A stretch of DNA of 64,000 nucleotides from contig NZ_JYLN01000007.1 of the NCBI RefSeq assembly GCF_001439735.1, positions 186,001 to 250,000 of the forward strand, given 5' to 3'. Source of the stretch: Pseudomonas paralactis. GTDB taxonomy: Bacteria; Pseudomonadota; Gammaproteobacteria; Pseudomonadales; Pseudomonadaceae. Of the stretch, positions 52,521-60,803 are shown in pieces. Made by a program: the position numbers and the translations under genes. Below the pieces are notes generated by a model. It saw only the letters and a list, made by a program, of their open reading frames with translations. It ran no database searches and was not told where the DNA came from. Numbering within the stretch: the stretch's first letter is position 1; every line of letters starts with the position of its first letter.

Positions 52521-52618
52521 GTAGGAGCGAGCTTGCTCGCGAAAAACTCGCAGGCGCCGCGTTTATTCAGAAAACACGCGTTATCGTTGACGTTTTTCGC
52601 GAGCAAGCTCGCTCCTAC
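52521..52618. repeat. REPIN upstream of sbcD
   Basis: GTAGGAGCGAGC ... GCTCGCTCCTAC arms; the spacer contains cgcgtttattcag and cgcgttatcgttgacg, the same family as 10626-10723 in reverse order. Confidence 0.92.
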
Positions 52619-52702
52619 AAATAACCATCGCGTCGCCCATAAGTCCACGCGCACTTTTACAGGTAAACTCCCCTCTTTTTCATCTTCTCCACGGAGTTCG
52701 CC

Positions 52703-53944
52703 TTGCGTCTGTTCCACACCTCCGACTGGCACCTGGGCCAAAACCTCCACGGCCAGGAACGCGACTTCGAACACGCCTGTTTCCTGGAATGGCTGCTGGG
52801 CCAACTTAAAGCCCAGCGCCCGGATGCACTGTTGATCGCCGGCGATATCTTCGACACGGTCAATCCGCCGCTCAAGGCCCAGGAGCGCCTGTATGACTTC
52901 ATCATCAGCGCCCACGAACAAAACCCGGCGCTGACGATTGTGATGATCGCCGGCAACCATGACTCCGGCTCGCGTATCGAGCTGCCCGCGCCGTTGATGC
53001 GCCGCCTGCGCACCCATGCCCTGGGCCGGGTGCTGTGGCTCGATGATGGCCAGTTGGATGCCGAGCGCCTGCTGATCCCCTTGCCGGATGCCAAAGGCAA
53101 GATTGCCGCCTGGTGCCTGGCGTTGCCTTTTCTACGCCCGGCGGAAGTCACCGGTGCGCACTTGGGCGATGATTACTTGCGTGGTATCGGCCAGGTGCAC
53201 GAATGGCTGATCGCGGCAGCCAATGCCAAACGCAAAAAGGGCCAGGCGCTGATCGCCATCAGCCATGCGCACATGGCCGGTGGGTCGGTATCGGAAGACT
53301 CCGAGCGCAGCCTGATCATCGGCAATGCCGAGGCGCTGCCGGCCAGCCTGTTCGATAAAACCGTCGGCTATGTTGCCCTCGGCCATTTGCACAAGCCGCA
53401 ACAGGTCAATGGCGAAGAGCGTATTCGCTACAGCGGCTCGCCGATTCCGCTGTCGTTTTCCGAGATCGGCTACAAGCACCAGATTCTCGACGTGACGTTC
53501 CAGGGCGAAAGGCTGGTGGGCTGCGAACCGATCCTGATTCCCCGCTCCGTCAATCTGCAACGCCTGGATGCCGCGCCCCTGGCCGATATCCTCAAGCAAC
53601 TCGGTGAGCTGCCCGACATCGACCTGCTCGCCGAAACCCAGCGCCACCCCTGGCTGGAAGTTCGCGTGCGCCTCGACGAGCCGCAACCGGACCTGCGCCA
53701 ACAGATCGAAACCGCCCTGCAAGGCAAGGCCGTGCGCCTGGTGCGCATCGCCGCCGAATACGCCGGCCAGCGCGGCAACAGCGAAGGCGACGATGAGCGC
53801 TTGATCGAACTCGACCAGCTCACGCCCCAGGAATTGTTCAGCCGCGCCTGGCAGGACAGCTATGGCAGCGAAGTGGATGAGCAAACCCTGAAGGATTTCG
53901 CCGTGCTGCTCCAGGAAGTGCAACAGGAGGGCGAACAGCCATGA
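52703..53944 (+). CDS. sbcD: Nuclease subunit SbcD of the SbcCD (Mre11-Rad50-type) complex
   Basis: 413 residues from a TTG start at 52703, with GGAG about seven bases upstream; no ATG fits. SbcD is the Mn2+-dependent phosphoesterase that with SbcC cleaves DNA hairpins and blocked ends. All metallophosphatase motifs are present: HTSDWHLGQ, LIAGDIFDTVN, MIAGNHDSGS, ISHAHMAGGS and VALGHLHKPQ. The stop overlaps the sbcC start by four bases (ATGA). REPINs are hairpin-forming, but nothing links them functionally to SbcCD in this sequence. Confidence 0.95.
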   Translation: MRLFHTSDWHLGQNLHGQERDFEHACFLEWLLGQLKAQRPDALLIAGDIFDTVNPPLKAQERLYDFIISAHEQNPALTIVMIAGNHDSGSRIELPAPLMRRLRTHALGRVLWLDDGQLDAERLLIPLPDAKGKIAAWCLALPFLRPAEVTGAHLGDDYLRGIGQVHEWLIAAANAKRKKGQALIAISHAHMAGGSVSEDSERSLIIGNAEALPASLFDKTVGYVALGHLHKPQQVNGEERIRYSGSPIPLSFSEIGYKHQILDVTFQGERLVGCEPILIPRSVNLQRLDAAPLADILKQLGELPDIDLLAETQRHPWLEVRVRLDEPQPDLRQQIETALQGKAVRLVRIAAEYAGQRGNSEGDDERLIELDQLTPQELFSRAWQDSYGSEVDEQTLKDFAVLLQEVQQEGEQP

Positions 53945-56900
53945 AGATCCTCGCTATCCGCCTGAAAAACCTCGCCTCCCTGGGCGGCCCGTTCGAAATC
54001 GACTTTACCGCCGAGCCGCTGGCCAGTGCAGGTTTGTTCGCCATTACCGGGCCGACCGGCGCGGGTAAAAGTACCCTGCTCGATGCGCTGTGCCTGGCGC
54101 TGTTTGGCGCCGTGCCGCGCCTGGGTGATACCGGCCAGGCCAAGATGCCGGATGCCGACACGGATATCTCCATCGGCGACCCGCGCACGCTGATTCGGCG
54201 TGGCACCGGCGGCGGTTATGCCGAGGTGGACTTCGTCGGCGTCAGTGGCCGTCGTTACCGTGCGCGCTGGGAAGCCAACCGCGCCCGCGACAAGGCCAGC
54301 GGCAAGTTGCAGAACAGCCGACAAAGCCTGATCGACCTGGACAGCGACCAACTGCTGGCCAGCCAGAAAACCGAATACAAGACCCAACTCGAATTGGCCC
54401 TGGGTCTGAACTTCGAGCAGTTCACCCGTGCCGTCCTGTTGGCGCAAAGCGAGTTCAGCGCCTTCCTCAAGGCCAATGACAATGAGCGCAGCGAACTGCT
54501 GGAAAAGCTCACCGATACTGCGCTGTACACCCAACTGGGTCGACGTGCATTCGACAAGGCCAAGGACGCCAGAGACGCCCACAAACAGCTGCAAGACCAG
54601 GCCACCGGCGTAGTGCCTCTGGCCCCTGAAGCACGCGCCGAACTTGATCAACAGTTGGCCGAGGCCCAGCAGCGACTCAAGACTCAGCAGGCCCAGCTCA
54701 AGCAGTTGGAGTTGCAGCACACCTGGCTTAAAGAGTTGCGTGAATGGCAAGAGCGCCAGCTCAGCGCCGTGGAACAATGGCAGCACGCCCAGCAGCACTG
54801 GGACAGCCAAGGCCCGCAACGCCAGGACTTGAGTCGCCTGGAGCAATTGGCACCGCAACGCCATCATTTCTTGCGCCAGGCAGAACTCGGCACGCTGTTG
54901 ACACCAATCGCCGCGCAGATTCAGCAACATCTGGAGCAGCAAGTCGCCCTGCATACCCGCCAGGACCAGGCGCAACAACAGCAAGTGGCCGCCCAGGCGG
55001 CGCTGGCCGAGGCCCTGAAAAACCAGGCCGACGCGGCGCCTCTGCTGCGCCAGGCCGTTGAAGAACAGAACACCCTCGCCCACGTGACCCGGGAGCTGGC
55101 CAAGCGCAGCGAAGAGAAAAAGCAACAGCAAAGCGCCTGCGACGAAGGCCAGGCTCTGCTCAAGGGTTTGCAAGACACACAAACTCAAGTCGCCGAACGC
55201 CTGCACCGCCTGGCCACCGAGCTTGAGCACAGCGCCGCCCTTGCCCCGCTGAGCGAAGCCTGGAACGCTTACCGCGACCGCCTGCAACAGCTGATGCTGA
55301 TCGGCAATCGTCTCAACAAGGGCGAGGCCGAGCTGCAGCAACTTGAACAGCGTGCCAGCGCCGCCGCCGAACAGTTCACCCAACAGCGCGAAGCCCTCGA
55401 CCTGCTCTATCAGGAAGTCGGTGCCGAACCCCACGCGGTGGCCGAGCAAATTCAGTTGCTGGCCAGCCTGCTGCAGGATAATCGCAAGCAACAGCGTGCT
55501 TTCGAAGACCTGGCCCGCTTGTGGGACAGCCAGCAGCAACTGGATCAACAGACAGCCGCGCTGACACAACAACTCGCCGATGCCGCGCAACGCCGCGAGC
55601 GACTGAACCAGAGCGGTTTGCAAACCAAGGCCGAACTCAGCGTGGCTGAGCAAACCCTCACGGTGACCAAGCAACTGCTGGAACGTCAGCGCCTGGCCCG
55701 CAGTGCCAGCGTCGAAGAGTTGCGGGCGCAATTGCAGGATGACCAACCCTGCCCGGTGTGCGGCAGTCACGAGCATCCGTATCACCAGCCCGAAGCTCTG
55801 CTGCACAGCCTGGGTCGCCACGACGAAAACGAAGAAGCCACGGCGCAGAAGGCGGTCGACGATCTCAAGGAAAAACTCAACGAACTGCGCGGTGAAGTCG
55901 GTGGCCTGATCGCCGAACAAAAGGAGTTCCTGCGCCAACAGGAACAGCTGGCGATACAGCAACAGGGCCTGGCACAAAGCCTGGAGGCCCATTCGCTGTC
56001 CGCCTCGTTGTTCAACCAGGACGCCGCCAAACGCAGCGGTTGGCTGGCCCAGCAATTGGCCCAACTGACCCAGAGCCTCACTCAGGACGAACAACGCCAG
56101 AGTGCCCTGCTCAACCTGCAACAAAACGCCGGGCGCCTTCAGCAGCAGTTGCAAGCCGCCCAGGAGGCCAGCCAGCAAGCCCGACAATTGCTGGTGGACC
56201 AGCAACGGGAATTGGCCAAGGACCGCGAACGCCTCGACGCAGAACTCGCCACTTTCGCCAACTTGTTGCCAGCGCAAACCCTGGAGGGCTTGCGCAGTGC
56301 GCCTGCGGCGACCTTCATGCAACTCGACCAGCAGGTCAGCCAGCGCCTTGAGCAGTTGGGCCATCAGCGTGATGAACTGGCCGAGCAGCAGGAGCGCCAG
56401 CAGGCCATCGAGAAACAGCAGACCCACCAGCAACATCGCCAGCAGCAGCTTGACGCGCTCACGCTGCAAGCCAGCGAATTAGCTAAGCAACAACAGGTTG
56501 TTCAAGAAAAACTCAGCGCCTTGCTGGGTGACCACCCCAGCGCCGAACACTGGCAGCAGCAGCTGGAGCAGGCCGTCGCGCAGTCACGCCAAAGCGAGAC
56601 CGACGCCAACCAGGAACTGCACACCGTGCACACGGCCCTGGTCCAGCTGGCTGCTGACCTCAAGGCCCAGCAGGACCGTCAGCACGCACTGCAAGCAGAA
56701 CAACAAGCGCTTGAAACACGCATCAACGAATGGCGCGCCCTGCACCCCGACCTGGATAACCAGGGCCTGTCACGTCTACTGGCCTTTGATGAAGGCCAGG
56801 TCGCGCAGCTACGCCAGGACCTGAACAGCAGCGAAAAAGCTGTCGAGCAAGCCAAGGTACTGCTGCAAGAGCGCGAACAGCGCCTGGCCGAACATCAGGC

Positions 56901-57579
56901 CTTGCACAACGGTAATCTGGACGCCGATCAACTGGACCACAGCCTGGCGGCGCTCAATCAGCAACTGGCCGAAGGCGAGAAACACTGCGCCGAACTGCGC
57001 GCCCGTCAAACCGAAGATCAACGCCGCCAGGACGCCAACCAGGCCCTGGCCGAACAGATCGCCAAGGCCTACGAAGAATGGCAACGCTGGGCACGCTTGA
57101 ATGCGCTGATCGGCTCGGCCACCGGCGACACCTTCCGCAAGATCGCCCAGGCCTACAACCTCGATTTGCTGGTGCACCATGCGAACGTGCAGTTGCGCCA
57201 ACTGGTGCGCCGCTACCGGCTAAAACGCGGCGGCAGTATGCTCGGGCTGTTGGTGATGGACACGGAAATGGGTGACGAATTGCGCTCGGTGCATTCCCTG
57301 TCCGGCGGCGAAACCTTCCTGGTGTCGTTGGCGCTGGCGTTGGGCCTGGCATCCATGGCGTCCAGCACCTTGAAGATCGAGTCGCTGTTTATCGACGAAG
57401 GTTTCGGCAGCCTCGATCCCGAGTCCCTGCAATTGGCCATGGACGCTTTGGATGGTTTGCAGGCCCAGGGCCGCAAGGTGGCCGTGATCTCTCACGTGCA
57501 GGAAATGCACGAACGCATCCCGGTGCAAATCCAGGTCAAGCGCCAGGGCAATGGCCTGAGCACCCTGGAGGTCAAGTGA
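53941..57579 (+). CDS. sbcC: ATPase subunit SbcC of the SbcCD complex
   Basis: 1212 residues. Rad50-like: N-terminal Walker A GPTGAGKSTLLDAL (residues 38-51 region), two long Gln/Glu/Ala-rich coiled coils, and a central zinc hook CPVC (Cys604 and Cys607) in DDQPCPVCGSHEHPY. At the C-terminus are the ABC signature SLSGGETFLVSLALALG (about 1118-1134) and Walker B LFIDEGFGSLDPESL. It acts with SbcD in the cytoplasm on hairpin and double-strand ends. It overlaps sbcD at its start and the GST gene at its end (GTGA), so the three form one operon. Confidence 0.96.
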   Translation: MKILAIRLKNLASLGGPFEIDFTAEPLASAGLFAITGPTGAGKSTLLDALCLALFGAVPRLGDTGQAKMPDADTDISIGDPRTLIRRGTGGGYAEVDFVGVSGRRYRARWEANRARDKASGKLQNSRQSLIDLDSDQLLASQKTEYKTQLELALGLNFEQFTRAVLLAQSEFSAFLKANDNERSELLEKLTDTALYTQLGRRAFDKAKDARDAHKQLQDQATGVVPLAPEARAELDQQLAEAQQRLKTQQAQLKQLELQHTWLKELREWQERQLSAVEQWQHAQQHWDSQGPQRQDLSRLEQLAPQRHHFLRQAELGTLLTPIAAQIQQHLEQQVALHTRQDQAQQQQVAAQAALAEALKNQADAAPLLRQAVEEQNTLAHVTRELAKRSEEKKQQQSACDEGQALLKGLQDTQTQVAERLHRLATELEHSAALAPLSEAWNAYRDRLQQLMLIGNRLNKGEAELQQLEQRASAAAEQFTQQREALDLLYQEVGAEPHAVAEQIQLLASLLQDNRKQQRAFEDLARLWDSQQQLDQQTAALTQQLADAAQRRERLNQSGLQTKAELSVAEQTLTVTKQLLERQRLARSASVEELRAQLQDDQPCPVCGSHEHPYHQPEALLHSLGRHDENEEATAQKAVDDLKEKLNELRGEVGGLIAEQKEFLRQQEQLAIQQQGLAQSLEAHSLSASLFNQDAAKRSGWLAQQLAQLTQSLTQDEQRQSALLNLQQNAGRLQQQLQAAQEASQQARQLLVDQQRELAKDRERLDAELATFANLLPAQTLEGLRSAPAATFMQLDQQVSQRLEQLGHQRDELAEQQERQQAIEKQQTHQQHRQQQLDALTLQASELAKQQQVVQEKLSALLGDHPSAEHWQQQLEQAVAQSRQSETDANQELHTVHTALVQLAADLKAQQDRQHALQAEQQALETRINEWRALHPDLDNQGLSRLLAFDEGQVAQLRQDLNSSEKAVEQAKVLLQEREQRLAEHQALHNGNLDADQLDHSLAALNQQLAEGEKHCAELRARQTEDQRRQDANQALAEQIAKAYEEWQRWARLNALIGSATGDTFRKIAQAYNLDLLVHHANVQLRQLVRRYRLKRGGSMLGLLVMDTEMGDELRSVHSLSGGETFLVSLALALGLASMASSTLKIESLFIDEGFGSLDPESLQLAMDALDGLQAQGRKVAVISHVQEMHERIPVQIQVKRQGNGLSTLEVK

Positions 57580-58169
57580 GCCAGGCGCTGCTGTATTCGT
57601 TCCGGCGCTGCCCCTATGCGATGCGGGCGCGGTTGGCACTGCGCTATTCAGGCGTGCCGGTGCAGATTGTCGAAGTGAGCCTCAAGGCCAAACCGGCAGA
57701 AATGCTGGCGCTGTCGCCCAAGGGCACGGTGCCGGTGTTGAGCGTCGAAGGCCGTGTGATCGAGCAAAGCCTTGAAATCATGCAGTGGGCCCTGATGCAG
57801 CACGATCCCGAGGATTGGTTGCTGCAAGGTGACCCGACGGTGTATGCGCTGATTACCGAGAATGATCAAGTGTTCAAACATCATTTGAATCGATACAAGT
57901 ACCCCGAGCGCTTCCCCGAGCAACCAATGGAGGCTTACCGGGCCGAGGGTGAGGTGTTCTTGCGCAAGCTGGAGGCCTTGCTGGCAGAGCGGGAGTATTT
58001 GCTGGCCGATCACCTGAGCCTGGCAGATGCGGCACTGGTACCGTTCGTGCGCCAATTCGCCCATGTGGATCGCGAATGGTTTGCGGGGACGCCGTATTAT
58101 CGGTTGCAGGCGTGGCTTCAACGGTTTCTGGAGTCACCGCTGTTTATTGCGGTCATGGCAAAAGCCTGA
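57576..58169 (+). CDS. Glutathione S-transferase family protein
   Basis: 197 residues from the GTG at 57576, which overlaps the sbcC stop. The thioredoxin-like half begins LYSFRRCPYAMRARLALRYS with a CPYA motif (Cys near residue 12), then the cis-Pro and Glu-Ser-like region KGTVPVLSVEGRVIEQSLEI; a helical C-terminal half follows (HLSLADAALVPFVRQFAHVD). It resembles the Cys-type, GrxB/omega-like GSTs that act as reductases or transferases. Substrate unknown; the link to SbcCD is only positional. Confidence 0.88.
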   Translation: MSQALLYSFRRCPYAMRARLALRYSGVPVQIVEVSLKAKPAEMLALSPKGTVPVLSVEGRVIEQSLEIMQWALMQHDPEDWLLQGDPTVYALITENDQVFKHHLNRYKYPERFPEQPMEAYRAEGEVFLRKLEALLAEREYLLADHLSLADAALVPFVRQFAHVDREWFAGTPYYRLQAWLQRFLESPLFIAVMAKA

Positions 58170-58256
58170 GTCTTGTTCGACTAATTGTGGGGGGGGCTTG
58201 CTACTGATGTAGGTGGGTCAGTCACAGGTGTGCTTACTGACACTCCCTCATCGGGG

Positions 58257-58733
58257 CATAGGTATCTACACAACTCTTTGGTGCGACGGCCGGACCTGTG
58301 GGAGGGGGCTTGCCCCCGATGGCGGCCTCAGGGCCGACCAGGATGCTGGACTTTGATCGAGTGCATATCCGTTTTTGGGTAGCGGCTGATATGGGTTCCG
58401 CTTTTACAGCGGGTCACTTTCGAAAAGCCGGAATGCCGGCCCAGGCGAAAGTAACCAAAGCGCTCTTGCCCCACCACTCGGCACCTCGCTTAGGCTCGGT
58501 GTGCCCGTAATCCGCCATGGATTTGGGGGGCCGCCGCCACGCGCCATCCATGGCGCGGGGCGGCTAAACCGGCATCCCTGCCGGTTTACCCCCCAAATCC
58601 ATGGCGAATTCCGGCCAGCGTGGTTTGACGGGGCGCTTAAGATCAAGAGCAGATCAAGAGCAGATCAAGAGCGGCTCGCTTCGCATCGTGGTTAGCGTCG
58701 GCAGTGGCTACAAAAGTTGTGTAGATACCCATG
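58257..58733. mobile_element. MITE-like element 2 with terminal inverted repeats and 10-bp target duplication
   Basis: Left end CATAGGTATCTACACAACT and right end, inverted, CATGGGTATCTACACAACT differ at one of the first 19 positions. Flanks are CTCATCGGGG (58247-58256) and CTTATCGGGG (58734-58743), a 10-bp duplication with one mismatch. It is 477 bp, without a transposase. It contains repeat copy D (58363-58644) and three AGATCAAGAGC-type tandem units (about 58640-58673), inverted relative to element 1. Confidence 0.75.
58363..58644 (-). repeat. Long interspersed repeat, copy D (inside MITE-like element 2)
   Basis: Full-length copy in inverse orientation, with the same GCCGGAATGCCGGCC segment as copy C. 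Its central palindrome, GCGCCATCCATGGCGC, is intact. Confidence 0.85.
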
Positions 58734-58772
58734 CTTATCGGGGGCAAGCCTCCTCCCACAGTTTAGTCTTCT

Positions 58773-58952
58773 TCAACCCTGGGTTTTGTGATCCAGCGCT
58801 GCATAGAAATTGGCACTCTGTTGCAGGTATTTCTGGGTGTAGGCGGTGACGCTGGATTTTTTGCCGGTGACTTCCACGCTGGCAGCGGCGGGCAATGCTA
58901 CGGTGGCGGAAACAGCGGAAGCGGCGATGATGGAGAAGAGATTCAAGTTCAT
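58773..58952 (-). CDS. 59-residue secreted protein of unknown function
   Basis: ATG at 58952 with AAGGG about eight bases upstream; stop TGA at 58773-58775. The product starts with a signal peptide (MNLNLFSIIAASAVSATVAL PAAA, cleavage near residue 24), followed by SVEVTGKKSSVTAYTQKYLQ and a tail QSANFYAALDHKTQG. Such very short exported proteins are common in Pseudomonas and have no assigned role. It is easily missed because of its length. Its 3' end lies only 40 bp from MITE-like element 2. The signal peptide and the ribosome site are the main support. Confidence 0.7.
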   Translation of the reverse strand: MNLNLFSIIAASAVSATVALPAAASVEVTGKKSSVTAYTQKYLQQSANFYAALDHKTQG

Positions 58953-59083
58953 GGCGGTAACCCTTGTGTTCGTTTGATTGAGTGGCCGGTGGAGGCCTTG
59001 GAATCAAACTTACGCCCGAGGGTTTGACCTTAGAAATGCTTTGAAACAGTAGCTGCTATCAATGCAATTAATACAAAGGCTCA

Positions 59084-59102
59084 GGCCCCGCATTGCGGGG
59101 CC
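59084..59102. terminator. GC-rich hairpin after the lactonase-fold gene
   Basis: GGCCCCGC-ATT-GCGGGGCC, a perfect 8-bp stem just after the minus-strand stop codon at 59109. There is only a weak T-tract, so termination may be partial. Confidence 0.6.
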
Positions 59103-59108
59103 TGCGGC

Positions 59109-60284
59109 TTATTGACGCACCAGAAACTTGAGATCGCTGGGGGCATCGATCGGCAATTTCTGCACGGTTTTACCCAGCAGACCGGTCTTGGGGTCGCGTT
59201 CTACCACCACGATTTCGTTGCTTTTCTGGTTGGCGATCAGCATGAACTTGCCGCTCGGATCGAGGCTGAACTCGCGCGGGTGGTCACCTTCGACCGAGCG
59301 ACGCTGGATTTCCTTGAGGTGCGCGGTGGCCGGGTCGATGCTGAACACCAGCAACTGATTGGCCGTGCCGCGGTTGCTCACGTAGAGGAACTTGCCATCG
59401 CTTGAAACATGCAGCGCCGCACCCGCCTTGTCGGACACCGGTTGGCCGGCGGCATAGTCCAGCAACTGAGTTTGCGTCAGCTTGCCATCGCTGTAATCGA
59501 ACACCGCGACCTGGGCGCTCATCTCGGTGGTCAGCCAGGCGTGCTTGCCGTCGGCGCTGAACAGCAAATGACGCGGGCCGCTGCCGGGCGGCAGCTGCAC
59601 CGAGGCCGGATTGGCGGGCGTCAGCGGCAGTTCGTGATTGGCCTTGGGGTCGTACTGGTAGACAAATACTTTGTCAGCGCCCAGGTCCTGCACATACACG
59701 TACTTGCCATCCGGCGACGACACCACAGAATGCACGTGATTGGACGTTTGGCGCTCAGGATTCACGCGGCTGGCCGGATGCCCACTCAACTGCACCGGGG
59801 CCGACAGCTTGCCCTCGCCGTCTACCGGCAAGATCGCCAGGCTGCCACCCGGGTCTTCCAGTACCGAATAATTGGCGACGAACAGATGGCGGCCATCGGC
59901 GGCGACGCTGGAATGGGTTGGTTCGTTGCCCAGGCTCTGCACCTGGTTGATCAGGGTGAGCTGATGATTTTGCGGGTCGATGCTGTAACTGCTGACACGA
60001 CCAACCGGGTCTTTCTGGCCTGGACCGTTCTCGTTGACCACAAACAGGTACTTCTGGTCTTTGGAAACCGTCAACCACGATGGGTTGGCCGTCTTGGCCG
60101 CCAGCACCGGCTTGCCGCTGAACTGGCCGGTACGGCTGTCGAATTGCAGGCGGTAGATGCCTTCGCTGGTACCGGCAGTGTAGCTGCCCACCAGCAGTTC
60201 ATGGGTGTCAGCCGGTGCAGCCTGCACCGACATGGCACCGACGCTGCCCGCCATTAGCAAGGGCCAGAATTTACGCATCATCAT
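59109..60284 (-). CDS. Exported beta-propeller protein of the lactonase (6-phosphogluconolactonase-like) family
   Basis: 391 residues from the ATG at 60284; three adjacent ATG codons and two earlier ones make the exact start uncertain. A signal peptide (MMMRKFWPLLMAGSVGAMSVQAA) is followed by the seven-bladed family start HELLVGSYTAGTSEGIYRLQ. Other signatures are EPTHSSVAADGRHLFVANYS, SNHVHSVVSSPDGKYVYVQD, GSGPRHLLFSADGKHAW and GDHPREFSLDPSGKFMLIAN. Cytoplasmic members (Pgl) hydrolyse 6-phosphogluconolactone; an exported one may act on another lactone. It overlaps the small gene upstream by 14 bp. Confidence 0.88.
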   Translation of the reverse strand: MMMRKFWPLLMAGSVGAMSVQAAPADTHELLVGSYTAGTSEGIYRLQFDSRTGQFSGKPVLAAKTANPSWLTVSKDQKYLFVVNENGPGQKDPVGRVSSYSIDPQNHQLTLINQVQSLGNEPTHSSVAADGRHLFVANYSVLEDPGGSLAILPVDGEGKLSAPVQLSGHPASRVNPERQTSNHVHSVVSSPDGKYVYVQDLGADKVFVYQYDPKANHELPLTPANPASVQLPPGSGPRHLLFSADGKHAWLTTEMSAQVAVFDYSDGKLTQTQLLDYAAGQPVSDKAGAALHVSSDGKFLYVSNRGTANQLLVFSIDPATAHLKEIQRRSVEGDHPREFSLDPSGKFMLIANQKSNEIVVVERDPKTGLLGKTVQKLPIDAPSDLKFLVRQ

Positions 60285-60561
60285 CGGCTTCATCCTCATC
60301 GTTATTGTTGCCGGTGAAAGCGCTCATGCAGATCAGACGATGCTCGCCCGATTCACCGGTAAGGGTCCAGCTTTGCAGGGTTTCGTCAAAAGTCGCGGCC
60401 TGCACCTGGGCCAGGCTGAACGCCCAGCGTTTTTCTGCGCGACCGTCCATGGCGGTGATCAGCAACTTCTCGTCATTGAGCTCAAAATCGAAGGCGTGCA
60501 GGCCGTCGATTTCAAGCATGTCGCTGGTAGCAAGGACGGTGGTCAGGGTCTGGGCAGTCAT
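60271..60561 (-). CDS. Small acidic protein resembling DUF5629
   Basis: 96 residues from the ATG at 60561; a TTG three codons upstream is possible. ATSDMLEIDGLHAFDFELN, RAEKRWAFSLAQVQAATFDE and SGEHRLICMSAF resemble a small Pseudomonas family that I associate with DUF5629 (recall, unchecked). The tail is strongly acidic (NNNDEDEADDDA). Its 3' end overlaps the start of the lactonase-fold gene by 14 bp, so the two are translationally linked. Function unknown. Confidence 0.72.
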   Translation of the reverse strand: MTAQTLTTVLATSDMLEIDGLHAFDFELNDEKLLITAMDGRAEKRWAFSLAQVQAATFDETLQSWTLTGESGEHRLICMSAFTGNNNDEDEADDDA

Positions 60562-60803
60562 GGCAGTCAATCATCTACGGGAAAGCTATCGATGATAGCG
60601 CAGGGCAGCGAACCCGGTGCTGTTTTCCCGCCCGCCGCAGTTACAAATACATCGAAACACACAGACCAACGCCACGGATCTTGAGGCTCGCATAAAGGTC
60701 TGGCGCGATACGGCAACAGCCTCTCACGTATTACCGATTTCGCCTGGATGCCAGTGCGATATTTTTCTTGCGCGTTTTCCATCCAAGCAAAGGAATTGCT
60801 CCC

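Larger units (their letters stand above)
58186..58760. repeat. REPIN split by a second inserted element
   Basis: Left part 58186-58256 (TGTGGGGGGGGCTTGC ... CTCATCGGGG) and right part 58734-58760 (CTTATCGGGGGCAAGCCTCC...) restore a GGGGGCTTGCC-type REPIN when the insert and one copy of the 10-mer are removed. The left arm has decayed. Confidence 0.7.

Noticed and set aside
53860..56469. 869-codon Leu/Gln-rich open frame opposite sbcC
   Set aside because: Reverse reading of the coiled-coil codons (CAG, GAG to CTG, CTC). SbcC motifs are all on the plus strand.
2845..58760. Many similar palindromes that might suggest a CRISPR array
   Set aside because: They are scattered REP/REPIN pairs in separate intergenic gaps, not regularly spaced direct repeats, and no cas genes are present.
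58735..59007. 90-codon minus-strand frame MIPRPPPATQSNEHKGYRHELE
   Set aside because: A different frame over the same DNA as the 59-aa secreted protein; it lacks a ribosome site, a signal peptide and sensible composition.
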